From: CAZJBS01 sp964544475
GTDB taxonomy: Bacteria; CLD3; SB21
Assembly: GCA_964544475.1 (NCBI GenBank)
Contig: CAZJBS010000017.1
Coordinates: 1 to 64,000, forward strand
DNA: 64,000 bases
Reading direction: 5' to 3'
Shown: positions 41,446-50,040 of the stretch, one piece after another
How positions within the stretch are numbered: position 1 is the first letter of the stretch
Layout of the letters: every line of letters starts with the position of its first letter
Notes under the pieces: model-generated
The model's database searches: none
What the model saw: the letters and a program-made list of their open reading frames with translations, nothing else
What the model was told of the DNA's origin: nothing
Position numbers and translations under genes: made by a program

Positions 41446-42636
41446 ATGGCCGAACACGATCACGCTCAACCACCGTCGAGTCCCGGTATGAGCGACACCT
41501 CCAAAATACCTTCGAGCCCCGTGGCGCGTGAAAAACACGTGTTCGAGGAACTCAAAGTGCGGATGACTGAACTGGAGGAGTCCTATCTGGCCGTCAAAGT
41601 CGAGAACGAGACCCTTTCCAAACGGCTAAGCGAAACGCACTCCTTGTACAAAATTGCCGCCATGCTCAATTCGACGTACGATGCCCAGCGGCTGTACCCC
41701 CTTATCCAGCACATGCTCGGCGAGATTTCTTTCGTCGAACAATTCGCCATGATGATGAGCAAGCCCGAATCTGAAATCGAAGTCTCGTTGTTTACCGAGC
41801 GGACGCGCGGCGAGGATCATCAGCGCCTCATGGACACTCAGCGGGATATCGCCGAACATGTCATTCGCGAACAGAAACAAGTGTTCGTCCCGGCGAACGA
41901 GATGGTCCAGGACCTGGGCCATGCGGCCGGCGGCAGCATTCTTGGAATCCCGTTGACGATCGGCCCGCGCAAAAGCACCCGTTGCCTGTGTTATTACGCC
42001 GCGCACGAACTGAGCATCCAGGAGGTGGAATTCCTGAACCTCATCTCCAACGAAATCGCCATCGCTCTGAGCCGCGTGGATATCTACCACGAGACGCTGG
42101 AAGTTTCCCTCAAGGACGAACTGACCGGCGTCTATAACCGGCGTTATTTCAACGACCGCTTCAACCGTGAAATCAAGCGCGCCGAGCGGTACGGCCACCG
42201 GATCTCGGCCATCATGATTGATATCGATTATTTCAAGAAGTTCAACGACACCTACGGGCACCATGTCGGCGACGAAGTTTTGAAAGGCGTGGCCCAGCAA
42301 CTGAACATCGGCCTCCGCGATTGCGACGTGCTGGCCCGATTCGGTGGCGAAGAATTCGTCATCATCCTGCCGGAAACCCCGAAGGAAGGAGCGGCCATTG
42401 TGGCGGAGAAAACGCGGGCACGGATCAGCGACCGCACCTGGGAATTCCGCAACGCCCTGCGCAGCGACACCAATCCCGACGAATTCATACGCAAGCAGAT
42501 CACGATCTCTCTTGGTATTTCCACGTTCCCCGAGGACGGCTCCGAAGTCAATGCGTTGATGGAGATCGCCGATCAGCACCTGTATATGTCCAAGCTGAAC
42601 GGCCGAAACCGGGTGAGTTTTACCCCAAAAACCTGA
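41446..42636 (+). CDS. GAF-GGDEF diguanylate cyclase
   Basis: 396 residues: a coiled-coil start (FEELKVRMTELEESYLAVKVENETL), a GAF-like sensor (about 65-215) and a GGDEF domain (about 220-395: DELTGVYNRRYFNDRFNREI, IMIDIDYFKKFNDTYGHHVGDEVL). The active-site motif reads GGEEF, and the inhibitory RxxD site is present as RDCD exactly five residues before it, so the enzyme should make cyclic di-GMP and be product-inhibited. It starts 28 bases after clpX behind AAAGGAG. It ends before a bidirectional terminator. Confidence 0.92.
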   Translation: MAEHDHAQPPSSPGMSDTSKIPSSPVAREKHVFEELKVRMTELEESYLAVKVENETLSKRLSETHSLYKIAAMLNSTYDAQRLYPLIQHMLGEISFVEQFAMMMSKPESEIEVSLFTERTRGEDHQRLMDTQRDIAEHVIREQKQVFVPANEMVQDLGHAAGGSILGIPLTIGPRKSTRCLCYYAAHELSIQEVEFLNLISNEIAIALSRVDIYHETLEVSLKDELTGVYNRRYFNDRFNREIKRAERYGHRISAIMIDIDYFKKFNDTYGHHVGDEVLKGVAQQLNIGLRDCDVLARFGGEEFVIILPETPKEGAAIVAEKTRARISDRTWEFRNALRSDTNPDEFIRKQITISLGISTFPEDGSEVNALMEIADQHLYMSKLNGRNRVSFTPKT

Positions 42637-42658
42637 ACGGCAAATATTTTCATCGCAC

Positions 42659-42693
42659 AAAAAAAGGAGCCGATGTTCATCGACTCCTTTTTT
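42659..42693. terminator. Bidirectional intrinsic terminator
   Basis: AAAAAAAGGAG ... CTCCTTTTTT with the inner stem CGAT/ATCG and loop GTTC. It serves the diguanylate cyclase gene on the plus strand and tRNA-Lys on the minus strand. Confidence 0.75.
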
Positions 42694-42698
42694 ATTTG

Positions 42699-42771
42699 TG
42701 AGCCAGGTAGGGCTCGAACCTACGACCTTCGCCTTAAAAGGGCGCTGCTCTACCAACTGAGCTACTAGCTC
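42699..42771 (-). tRNA. tRNA-Lys (anticodon TTT)
   Basis: 73 bases. Acceptor GAGCTAG/CTGGCTC with one G-T pair and discriminator A; D-arm GCTCAGTTGGTAGAGC; anticodon loop CCCTTTTAAGG giving TTT; T-arm GTAGGTTCGAGCCCTAC. No CCA is encoded. Confidence 0.96.
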
Positions 42772-42796
42772 GACCGACGTTTTCAAAAAAGCGGAT

Positions 42797-42827
42797 CAAT
42801 GATAAGGAAAGGGGTTCTTACAATCAA
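42797..42827 (-). promoter_or_regulatory. Predicted promoter of tRNA-Lys
   Basis: On the minus strand: TTGA, 19 bases, TATCATTG, ending 26 bases before the tRNA. Confidence 0.5.
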
Positions 42828-42954
42828 GAAAAAAAAGGGCGATCGGGCCGTTTCAATTCGACATGTTGAATGTCCGCCAAAGGACATGACCCCTCGGGTT
42901 GCGCACGTGTGTATTTGCGCCTTTTCAGCCCCAGCTTACAGGCACCTGTCCATG

Positions 42955-43194
42955 AACCACCCCCTGCCCCCTCCTTACGCCGCATCGATCTTCTAAACAC
43001 CGACAATTCTTCTGGCGTAAGGAGGGGGACTTATTGTATAGGTTCCTCCCTTGCCCCAAATCGATCATCCTTGCCAGGCGTGTGTCTGGCGTAAGAAGCG
43101 GGAGGAGTCTCATTCAAGAGTCCCCCTCCTTGCTCCAGAAAATCCGTGTTTCAGCGCGGTCTATATGGAGCAAGGAGGGGGACAGGGGGTGGTT
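42955..43194. mobile_element. 240-nt MITE-like element with long terminal inverted repeats
   Basis: The ends are AACCACCCCCTG (42955) and its reverse complement (43183), and the similarity extends inward for about 28 bases. Inside are two long hairpins: 42967-43028 with a perfect 15-bp stem, and 43120-43183 with a perfect 17-bp stem, both sharing CCCCCTCCTT. No protein-coding frame fits. No target-site duplication is evident. 42828-42954 between the tRNA promoter and this element holds nothing I can identify. Confidence 0.7.
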
Positions 43195-43267
43195 CAACCA
43201 ACGCCATCCACGACCGATACGATGCTTCGCGAATTCCATGCACTCGGCGTACGTCAAAATGTTAATG

Positions 43268-43298
43268 TTGCAGATACGGTTGCCGATCAATATATTCA
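43268..43298 (+). promoter_or_regulatory. Predicted promoter of the GH57 gene
   Basis: TTGC, 19 bases, TATATTCA, 72 bases before ATG 43371. Confidence 0.6.
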
Positions 43299-43370
43299 AA
43301 CGTCGCTTGAACTCAGGCAATCACGAGTGTTTTTCTTTCATACTGCATGCCATCCGAGGAATCTCACCCG

Positions 43371-45107
43371 ATGACGCACGGCCATCTGGGCAATTTCATA
43401 CTGGTGTTACATTCGCACCTTCCTTATGTCACCCATCACGGCCGATGGCCCCACGGCATGGAATGGTTGTTTGAAGCCGCGTCCGAAACCTACATTCCCC
43501 TGCTCAACATGTTGAACGACCTGATCGACGACGGCTATGAACCGCGGATGACGATCAGCATTTCGCCCGTTCTGGCCGAGCAGTTGTCCCATGCCGCCTT
43601 CGTTCGCGAGTTTTGTGAATTCCTGGATGAAGAGATCCGCCGCGCGGATGTTGACGTGCGGAGTTTTCAGACGAGCGCCATTGAAAAACAACTCGTGCCC
43701 GCGGCTTTATTCTGGCAGGAGTATTACCGTGGCATCCGGCGTGACTTCCGGGACAAGTACGACCACGACCTGATCGGGGCGTTCCGTCGCCTGCTGAATC
43801 GCGGCAACCTGGACATCATCACGTGCGGGGCCACCCATGGTTATTTTCCATTGTTGGGCACGGACGCGAGCATCCAGGCCCAGGTGCGGCTGGCCGTTCG
43901 GACCCACGAAAAGCATTTCTGGCGGAAACCCCGCGGCATATGGATCCCGGAGTGCGCCTATCGGCCACGGTATGAATGGACGGCACCGGTATCGTCGGCC
44001 TTGGGACGCCGGCCCCACGTCCGGAAAGGCGTCGAAGAAATCCTGGATGAAAACGGCCTGCAGTACTTCATTGTGGATTCCTCGCTCGTCGAACACAGCA
44101 AAATTGTCCCCATGTATCACGGCCGGTTCGAAAACTTGCGGCGCCTGATGGCTCAGGGCGTACAAGATGAACGGCCTTACGCCGGGCCTTCTCATTCGGT
44201 GTATGAATCCTACCTGGTAAAGCCGGCGGCGGATGTGCCGGAACGGCCGGTGGCGGTCTTTGCGCGCGACGTGGAGACGTCCATGCAGGTGTGGAGCAGC
44301 GAGCAGGGTTATCCCGGCGGCGAGTGGTATCTGGATTTTCACAAAAAACACCACCAGAGCGGGCACCGGTATTGGCGGGTCACGAGCCCGCACGCCGATC
44401 TCGGCCAGAAAGCCATTTACGAGCCCGGCCGCATCGACAAATCCATCGAGGAGGATGCGGACCATTTTGTAGAGTCGGTGAAAAAAGCGATGACGGAGTT
44501 CCGCGAGGTCAGTCGCCGGCAGGGCACACTGACCGCGCCGTTTGATTCGGAACTTTTTGGCCATTGGTGGTTCGAAGGACCCGCTTTTCTGAAAAGGGTT
44601 TTTGAAAAACTCCTGAGCGACCCGGAGATCGGCGTGACGAACTGCGCGCAAACGATGGATCAGAACCCCCCGCGTCATGCGATCGTACTTCCCGAGGGTT
44701 CGTGGGGCGCCGGCGGCAACCATTACGTCTGGCTGAACGGCGAAGTCCAATGGATGTGGGAGCGCATCTACGATTGTGAAGCGACGATTCACCGCCTCGC
44801 GCTGAGACTGACCCGGGAGGATGACCAGGATACCCGTGAGGTCGCCCGCCAACTGGTGCGTGAACTCCTTCTCCTGCAGGCGTCCGACTGGCCCTTCCTG
44901 ATCAGCACCAAGTCCGCGACCGACTACGCCGTCGAACGGTTTGAAGAGCATTACGACAATTTCAAGCGCCTCGCGTCCCAACTCACCAGGAAACTGGATG
45001 GCGAAACGTGGTCGGACGAAGACCGCTCGTTTCTGGCTTTGTGCCGTGAAGTCAATTTTTTGTTTGATGACGAATCCATTGAACCCATGTGGTATGTACA
45101 AAACTAA
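43371..45107 (+). CDS. GH57 1,4-alpha-glucan branching enzyme (DUF1957 C-terminus)
   Basis: 578 residues from ATG 43371, the natural start (MTHGHLGNFILVLHSHLPYV); an in-frame ATG at 43347 lacks support. The GH57 barrel shows the nucleophile Glu194 in GIWIPECAYRPR and the acid/base Asp392 in FDSELFGHWWFEG. The C-terminal helical domain (LPEGSWGAGGNHYVWLN, LLLQASDWPFLISTKSATDYAVERF) is that of branching enzymes of the Thermus/Thermococcus type, which create alpha-1,6 branches in glycogen. Some close relatives have been reported to act mainly as hydrolases, so the exact activity is not certain. No other glycogen gene is adjacent. Confidence 0.9.
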   Translation: MTHGHLGNFILVLHSHLPYVTHHGRWPHGMEWLFEAASETYIPLLNMLNDLIDDGYEPRMTISISPVLAEQLSHAAFVREFCEFLDEEIRRADVDVRSFQTSAIEKQLVPAALFWQEYYRGIRRDFRDKYDHDLIGAFRRLLNRGNLDIITCGATHGYFPLLGTDASIQAQVRLAVRTHEKHFWRKPRGIWIPECAYRPRYEWTAPVSSALGRRPHVRKGVEEILDENGLQYFIVDSSLVEHSKIVPMYHGRFENLRRLMAQGVQDERPYAGPSHSVYESYLVKPAADVPERPVAVFARDVETSMQVWSSEQGYPGGEWYLDFHKKHHQSGHRYWRVTSPHADLGQKAIYEPGRIDKSIEEDADHFVESVKKAMTEFREVSRRQGTLTAPFDSELFGHWWFEGPAFLKRVFEKLLSDPEIGVTNCAQTMDQNPPRHAIVLPEGSWGAGGNHYVWLNGEVQWMWERIYDCEATIHRLALRLTREDDQDTREVARQLVRELLLLQASDWPFLISTKSATDYAVERFEEHYDNFKRLASQLTRKLDGETWSDEDRSFLALCREVNFLFDDESIEPMWYVQN

Positions 45108-45121
45108 CCTTCAGGAGCGTT

Positions 45122-45598
45122 ATGAAAAAGACATTGTGGGTATTGCTGGCTACTTTCGTAATGGGCGTCGTGGTGACGGATGCCGCGACGGCGCAATTGC
45201 CGGTCGGCATAGCGGCGGGCGTGCGCGTTGGAACGGACACGGAAGACAACAATTTTCTCGCGGGCGGCCAGGTCGAACTTAAGGTGCCGTTTATCACGGT
45301 GGTCCCCAATTACGAATACACCTTCATCAAGGACGTCACCAATCACCGGCTGAATGTCGATTTGCAGTACACCGTGCTGGGCGTCGGCATTGCCAAGCTC
45401 TTTGCCGGCGGCGGTTACGTCATGAACACTGCAAAACCCAAAGGCGGTGACAGCGTGTCGGAAAGCGGATTCAATGTCCAGGTCGGCGGCAAAGCCGGTT
45501 TGAGCAAGATCGACGTGTTTGCGCTGGCCCGATACAACAAGATCAAGAAAGCCGACTCCTTTGCCCTGGTGGCCGGCGTCAATTTCGGACTGCTCTGA
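45122..45598 (+). CDS. Small outer-membrane beta-barrel protein
   Basis: 158 residues from ATG 45122 (AGGAG upstream). A signal peptide (TLWVLLATFVMGVVVTDAATAQ) is followed by alternating amphipathic strands: VGIAAGVRVGTDTE, ELKVPFITVVPNYEYTFI, LNVDLQYTVLGVGIAKLFAGGGYV, FNVQVGGKAGLSKIDVFALARYN and a terminal ALVAGVNFGLL. It resembles small OmpW/OmpA-type barrels of unknown role. It lies 14 bases after the branching enzyme and two bases before the iron-sulfur subunit gene, so it may be co-transcribed with both. Confidence 0.75.
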   Translation: MKKTLWVLLATFVMGVVVTDAATAQLPVGIAAGVRVGTDTEDNNFLAGGQVELKVPFITVVPNYEYTFIKDVTNHRLNVDLQYTVLGVGIAKLFAGGGYVMNTAKPKGGDSVSESGFNVQVGGKAGLSKIDVFALARYNKIKKADSFALVAGVNFGLL

Positions 45599-45600
45599 TT

Positions 45601-46083
45601 TTGAAAAAGCAAATCATCAAGTTGCATGTGAATGGCGATGATTACGACATCGCCATTCACCCCAACCGGACCTTGCTCGAAGCGCTCCGGTACGATTGCC
45701 ATCTGACCGGATCGAAGCAGGGTTGCGACATGGGAGATTGTGGCGCCTGTACCGTACTCATTGACGGCGTGCCCATTCAAGCCTGCATCACGCTGGCCGT
45801 CGAGTGCGTCGGCAGGAAGATTCTCACGGTGGAGGGTGTGGCCAAAGGCACGGAACCGCATCCGATCCAGCAGGCGTGGCACAAGGTTGGCGCCTCGCAA
45901 TGCGGTTATTGCACGCCGGGGTTCATCGTCGTCGCGAAGTGGTTTCTGGACAAGAATCCCAATCCGACGGATGACGACATCAAGAAGGCCCTTTCCGGCA
46001 ATATCTGCCGGTGTACCGGCTACACAAAGATTATGGATGCGATGCGCGAGGCGGCGGAGAAGATGAGGGAGGAGCGCCCGTGA
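45601..46083 (+). CDS. Molybdenum hydroxylase [2Fe-2S] subunit (CoxS/XdhC-type)
   Basis: 160 residues, starting at TTG 45601. It has the plant-ferredoxin cluster motif GCDMGDCGACTVLIDG (C-x4-C-x2-C) with a later Cys in PIQACITL, and the second cluster in SQCGYCTPGF plus GNICRCTGYTKI. It passes electrons from the molybdenum site in xanthine dehydrogenase-family enzymes such as CO dehydrogenase or 4-hydroxybenzoyl-CoA reductase. The molybdenum subunit is encoded at 47512, after two unrelated inserted genes; an FAD subunit is not present in the window. Confidence 0.93.
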   Translation: MKKQIIKLHVNGDDYDIAIHPNRTLLEALRYDCHLTGSKQGCDMGDCGACTVLIDGVPIQACITLAVECVGRKILTVEGVAKGTEPHPIQQAWHKVGASQCGYCTPGFIVVAKWFLDKNPNPTDDDIKKALSGNICRCTGYTKIMDAMREAAEKMREERP

Positions 46084-47120
46084 GGATCCTGTGGCCACTT
46101 GGCACTCTATGGCTTCTGGTATCATTCCCTTGTCTTCATGCTCAGAAGACATTCGCGCGTTTTCTTTTGTGGAATCCGTCCGCGACTTCCCAGGCCATGG
46201 GTGGCGTTAGTTCAGCGCTTCATGAGGATGCGTTTGCCGCCCATTTCAATCCGGCCGGACTTCAGGGCATTGGAGGATTTTCTTCGGCCGTCTCCTTTGT
46301 CAGACCCTATCCATTCCTTGGCGGCAACGGCCATTCGTTCGCCGGCGCTGCTTATACGTTCGGACGCCTTGGCACGTTGGCCGTGTCCTCTGATCTATAT
46401 TGGATGGGCCCCACGGACGTCGTGAGCAACATGGGTGAGCCTCTCGGTCGAGACAATCAAAATTTCCATTGGCATGGAAAAATCAGTTTTGCCGGCGAAC
46501 CAAAGCCAGGCTTGCACACAGGATTGAGTCTTGGATATCTCAGGTATGACGCGGATTCACACACCAGCACCGGTGAGTCCGTCACAACCAAGAGTGGGGT
46601 GATGACCATTGACGCGGGTGTGCTGGCGGATGAACTTCTTCCACAAACCACCTTTGAATCGAATTTCTCGCCATCCGAATGGCGGAAGTATTCCGATCGA
46701 CGTGTCCACAGGGGTTTCAGGGTGGCGGCGGCGCTGCGGAATTGGTCGGCTTCCAAGGTGGCCGTGGTTGATGAAGATCAGGCCGATCCAATGCCCACGA
46801 GCCTGGTCGCGGGATTTATGCATACGCCCTTTGTATCCGATCTTTTCATTGTCCGAGCCGGCACCGACGCCGAAATGATCTTATACGAAAAGGGAATCGT
46901 CCACTTCTTGCATTGGGGTGCCGAGGTAAAGTGTCTTCAACTGGTTGCGGTGAGGTGTGGCTATGTTCAGGACGTCCAGGGCCCCATATCTTCCTACTGG
47001 ACCTGGGGATTTGGGTTGGTTACGCGATTCGGATCGATCAATATCGCCCGTTATGAACGTACCTTTGCGCCCGTGTGGCACATCGACGGCATCTTCCGGC
47101 TATCCATGACAGGAGAATAA
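46080..47120 (+). CDS. PorV/PorQ-like outer-membrane protein
   Basis: 346 residues from GTG 46080, overlapping the stop of the iron-sulfur gene (GTGA). A signal peptide (ILWPLGTLWLLVSFPCLHAQ) is followed by the PorV-type opening FARFLLWNPSATSQAMGGVSSAL, DAFAAHFNPAGLQGIGGFSSAVSFVRPY, and a C-terminal run of strands (LIVRAGTDAEM-like, WGAEVKCLQLVAVRCGYVQ, FGLVTRFGSINIARYERTF). PorV acts as the shuttle of the type IX secretion system; several paralogues per genome are usual. It is followed by a tiny protein made almost only of a sorting domain, hinting at a shuttle-cargo pair. Confidence 0.78.
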   Translation: MRILWPLGTLWLLVSFPCLHAQKTFARFLLWNPSATSQAMGGVSSALHEDAFAAHFNPAGLQGIGGFSSAVSFVRPYPFLGGNGHSFAGAAYTFGRLGTLAVSSDLYWMGPTDVVSNMGEPLGRDNQNFHWHGKISFAGEPKPGLHTGLSLGYLRYDADSHTSTGESVTTKSGVMTIDAGVLADELLPQTTFESNFSPSEWRKYSDRRVHRGFRVAAALRNWSASKVAVVDEDQADPMPTSLVAGFMHTPFVSDLFIVRAGTDAEMILYEKGIVHFLHWGAEVKCLQLVAVRCGYVQDVQGPISSYWTWGFGLVTRFGSINIARYERTFAPVWHIDGIFRLSMTGE

Positions 47121-47123
47121 CCA

Positions 47124-47492
47124 ATGCGGTTGTTTTGGATAATTCTGACTGTAGGACTTGCTTGCTGTATCGATGATGGAAAGACCGTGATCTACCTGAT
47201 CGATGGTGAATCCGTCAGTCCCATGGGACAGAGTGTGTATCTCTATCAAAATTATCCCAATCCATTCAATCCAACGACGACCATCCGTTATGACGTCTCG
47301 TCGCCCCGGCGTGTTCGCATCAAAGTATGGACCTATGATTGGCAGGAAGTGGCCACCCTTATTAATCGCCATGAGGAAGCGGGTATTTATCAGGTCACTT
47401 TTGACGCTGATGGTGTCGCGAGTGGCGATTACTATTACACGCTTGAGACCGACGACGTCCAAATCGTAAGAAGAATGAAATTGATAAAGTAG
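47124..47492 (+). CDS. Mini-protein consisting of a type IX secretion sorting domain
   Basis: 122 residues: a short signal (LFWIILTVGLACC) and about 15 residues of linker, then directly the type A C-terminal sorting domain (YLYQNYPNPFNPTTTIRYDV, VRIKVWTYDWQEVATLINRHEEAGIYQVTFDADGVASGDYYYTLETDD, RRMKLIK). Ordinary cargo carries hundreds of residues ahead of this domain; here there is essentially no passenger. The possible lipid-anchor Cys in LACC is unusual for cargo. It follows the PorV-like gene by three bases. Confidence 0.8.
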   Translation: MRLFWIILTVGLACCIDDGKTVIYLIDGESVSPMGQSVYLYQNYPNPFNPTTTIRYDVSSPRRVRIKVWTYDWQEVATLINRHEEAGIYQVTFDADGVASGDYYYTLETDDVQIVRRMKLIK

Positions 47493-47511
47493 CGCCAAGA
47501 AGGTGTCACAC

Positions 47512-49905
47512 ATGTCATCATCGGCCAGCAAGAATTTTCAGGTCATCGGCCGGCGTCTTCCGAAGATCGAAGGTCTTGAGAAAGCCAACGGGAGCGCGCT
47601 GTACACCGACGATCTCGTCCTGCCCAACATGCTCGTCGGAAAAATCCTCCGCAGCCCTCATCCGCACGCCCTGATCAAACGCGTCGACACGAGCAAAGCG
47701 GAGGCGTTGCCGGGCGTCAAAGCGGTGATGGCCGGCGCCGAATTGCCGGAGCTGTACGGCGTGCTGCCGGCGTCACAGGACGAAACCGCGCTGGCCATCG
47801 ACAAAGTGCGATACATCGGCGATGGCGTGGCTGCCGTCGCCGCCGTGGACGAGGCCACCGCCGAAAACGCCTGCGAATTGATCGAAGTGGAGTACGAAGT
47901 GCTCATGCCCTGTCTCACGATCGAAGACGGCTTCCGCGAGGATATTCCGAAAATCCACGCCCACAGCAAGACCGCCAACGTGATGAAGGAAGTGCATCAG
48001 GAATTCGGCAACGTCGACGAAGGGTTTGCCGAGGCCGATCTGGTGCTGGAACATGAATACTTTTTCGAAGGCAACACGCACGTGCCGCTGGAACCGCATT
48101 GCGCGCTGTCGCAATGGGGACAGGACGGAAAACTCACGATCTGGTCGTCGACGCAGACACCGCATTATCTGCATGTCGCCTTGTCCAAAGTGCTCGGCAT
48201 CCCGCGCAGTCATGTTCGTGTGATCAAACCGCACATCGGCGCCGGCTATGGCGGGAAATCGGAACCGTTTGCGCTGGAATTCTGCTCGGCGTGGCTGTCG
48301 AAAAAGTCCGGCCGTCCGGTCAAAATCCTCTACACGCGCGAAGAGGTCTTCTATGCGCACCGGGGACGCCAGCCGATGAAAATGGTCTTGAAGACCGGCT
48401 TCAAGAAAGACGGAAGTATCACGGCCATCCACATGCGGACATTCCTGGACGGCGGGTCGTTCGGGAGCTATGGTCTGGTCACGACGTACTACTCGGGCGT
48501 ATTCCTGACCCTGCCGTACAAAGTGCCGCGGTTCAAGTTCGACGGGTACCGCATCTACACCAACAAACCGGCGGGCGGACCCAAACGCGGCCACGGCGCG
48601 GTCCAGCCTCGGTTTGCGATGGAATGCCAGATGGACAAAGCGGCCGAGCAACTTGGTTACGATCCGATCGACCTTCGTCTGCGCAACGCCATCGAACCCA
48701 ATACGATGACCGTCAATAAATTCCGCGTCACGTCGTGCGGTATCAAAGAGTGCCTGACGAGCACACGCGACCGGTCGGCCTGGAAAACCAAATTTCCGGA
48801 ATTCAAAAAGCAGCCGAAAAAGTACGTTCGCAAAGGCATCGGCGCGGCGGCAAGCACCTACATCAGCGGCGCCGGCAAGTCCATCATCTGGAATGATATG
48901 CCGCATTCCGGCGTCCAGATCAAAGTCGACCGCGGCGGCGGCGTGACCGTGTATTGCGGCGCGTCCGATATCGGCCAGGGATCGGATTCCCTGCTGGCCT
49001 ACCTGGCCGCCGAAGTGCTCGGCGTCGAAGTGGCCGATGTGCATGTCTGCCAGACGGACACGCACCTTACGCCCGTCGATCTCGGCAGCTACTCGAGCCG
49101 CGTGACCTTCATGGCCGGCAATGCCTGCATTCAGGCCGGCGAAAGGATCAAAGCGCAACTGTTTGAAATGGCATCGAGGAAACTCGGTGTTCCGAAGGAC
49201 GATCTGGACTGCGGCAAACGCATCATCTTCTCCAAATCCAATCCCGACCTGTGGATGGACTTTGTCGAAGCCGCCAACATGGCCGAATCCGTCTACGGGA
49301 CGATCGGCGCGACCGGCAGTTACAAACCGCCCAGGCTGGGCGGCGATTACAAAGGTTCCGGCGCCGGGCCGTCGCCTTCGTATTCGTTTTCGACACACAT
49401 CGCCGAAGTGACCGTGGACGTTGAAACCGGGATCGTCACCGTGGATAAAATCTGGTCGGCGCACGATTGCGGCCGCGCGCTCAATCCGTCCATTGTCGAA
49501 GGCCAGATCGAAGGCAGTGTCTATATGGGCGTCGGCGAAGCGTTGTTTGAGGAACACATTTTCTACAAGAACGGTCTGCACCGCAATGCGTCCATTCTGG
49601 AATACAAAATCCCGACGATTCTCGACACGCCCGATATCGAGGCCATTATTGTGGAATCCATCGACCCGGAGGGGCCGTTCGGCGCCAAAGAAGCCGGTGA
49701 AGGCCCGTTGCATGCGGCCATACCAGCCATCGCCAACGCCATCTACAATGCGATCGGTGTGCGCATGGACACGACGCCTTTTACGCCGGAAAAAATCCTG
49801 AAGGCGCTGGAGGAGAAAGAAACAGGGACTAAAGGTAGCGGGACGAAAAAACTGCACGATATCGGAGCGAAAAGACTGGCAAGAAGCCTCGAAATTACCA
49901 AATGA
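47512..49905 (+). CDS. Molybdenum hydroxylase large (molybdopterin-binding) subunit
   Basis: 797 residues from ATG 47512, eight bases after AGAAGG. The xanthine oxidase-family fold is plain: GLEKANGSALYTDDLVLPNMLVGKILRSPHPHA, VRYIGDGVAAVAAVDEATAENACELIEVEYE, HIGAGYGGKSEPFALEF, YCGASDIGQGSDSLLAYLAAEVLGV, SYSSRVTFMAGNA and the catalytic-Glu region PFGAKEAGEGPLHAAIPAIANAIYNAIG. The overall sequence is closest by eye to 4-hydroxybenzoyl-CoA reductase alpha (HcrA/HbaA), but the substrate is not certain. It needs the iron-sulfur subunit at 45601; the FAD subunit gene is missing here. Confidence 0.92.
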   Translation: MSSSASKNFQVIGRRLPKIEGLEKANGSALYTDDLVLPNMLVGKILRSPHPHALIKRVDTSKAEALPGVKAVMAGAELPELYGVLPASQDETALAIDKVRYIGDGVAAVAAVDEATAENACELIEVEYEVLMPCLTIEDGFREDIPKIHAHSKTANVMKEVHQEFGNVDEGFAEADLVLEHEYFFEGNTHVPLEPHCALSQWGQDGKLTIWSSTQTPHYLHVALSKVLGIPRSHVRVIKPHIGAGYGGKSEPFALEFCSAWLSKKSGRPVKILYTREEVFYAHRGRQPMKMVLKTGFKKDGSITAIHMRTFLDGGSFGSYGLVTTYYSGVFLTLPYKVPRFKFDGYRIYTNKPAGGPKRGHGAVQPRFAMECQMDKAAEQLGYDPIDLRLRNAIEPNTMTVNKFRVTSCGIKECLTSTRDRSAWKTKFPEFKKQPKKYVRKGIGAAASTYISGAGKSIIWNDMPHSGVQIKVDRGGGVTVYCGASDIGQGSDSLLAYLAAEVLGVEVADVHVCQTDTHLTPVDLGSYSSRVTFMAGNACIQAGERIKAQLFEMASRKLGVPKDDLDCGKRIIFSKSNPDLWMDFVEAANMAESVYGTIGATGSYKPPRLGGDYKGSGAGPSPSYSFSTHIAEVTVDVETGIVTVDKIWSAHDCGRALNPSIVEGQIEGSVYMGVGEALFEEHIFYKNGLHRNASILEYKIPTILDTPDIEAIIVESIDPEGPFGAKEAGEGPLHAAIPAIANAIYNAIGVRMDTTPFTPEKILKALEEKETGTKGSGTKKLHDIGAKRLARSLEITK

Positions 49906-49966
49906 GGCACAGGGTCAATATGTGAGTGATAATTTGGTTTTGGTAAATCGAAGAACCAAGAAGTTC

Positions 49967-49997
49967 ATTGCCTTCGATGAATATTTTCCTATATTAG
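49967..49997 (+). promoter_or_regulatory. Predicted promoter of the TIGR04255 cassette
   Basis: ATTG, 19 bases, TATATTAG, 43 bases before ATG 50041. It lies in an AT-rich stretch, so some caution is due. Confidence 0.45.
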
Positions 49998-50040
49998 TGA
50001 ACCGATATAGAACAACATTTTGCGGATATTAGCGCGTCCC

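Noticed and set aside
42955..43194. Integron attC sites
   Set aside because: The hairpins lack the conserved core sites and are flanked by no integrase or cassette genes.
43114..43320. 68-codon minus-strand frame beginning MPEFKRRLNILIG
   Set aside because: It runs through the terminal repeat of the MITE-like element, has no ribosome-binding site and no recognisable domain.
43195..43370. A small gene between the MITE-like element and the GH57 gene
   Set aside because: Short frames exist on both strands but none has a ribosome-binding site or domain; the region fits as the GH57 promoter and leader.
47773..49857. 694-codon open frame opposite the molybdenum hydroxylase
   Set aside because: The opposite strand carries all family motifs of the large subunit; this frame shows none.
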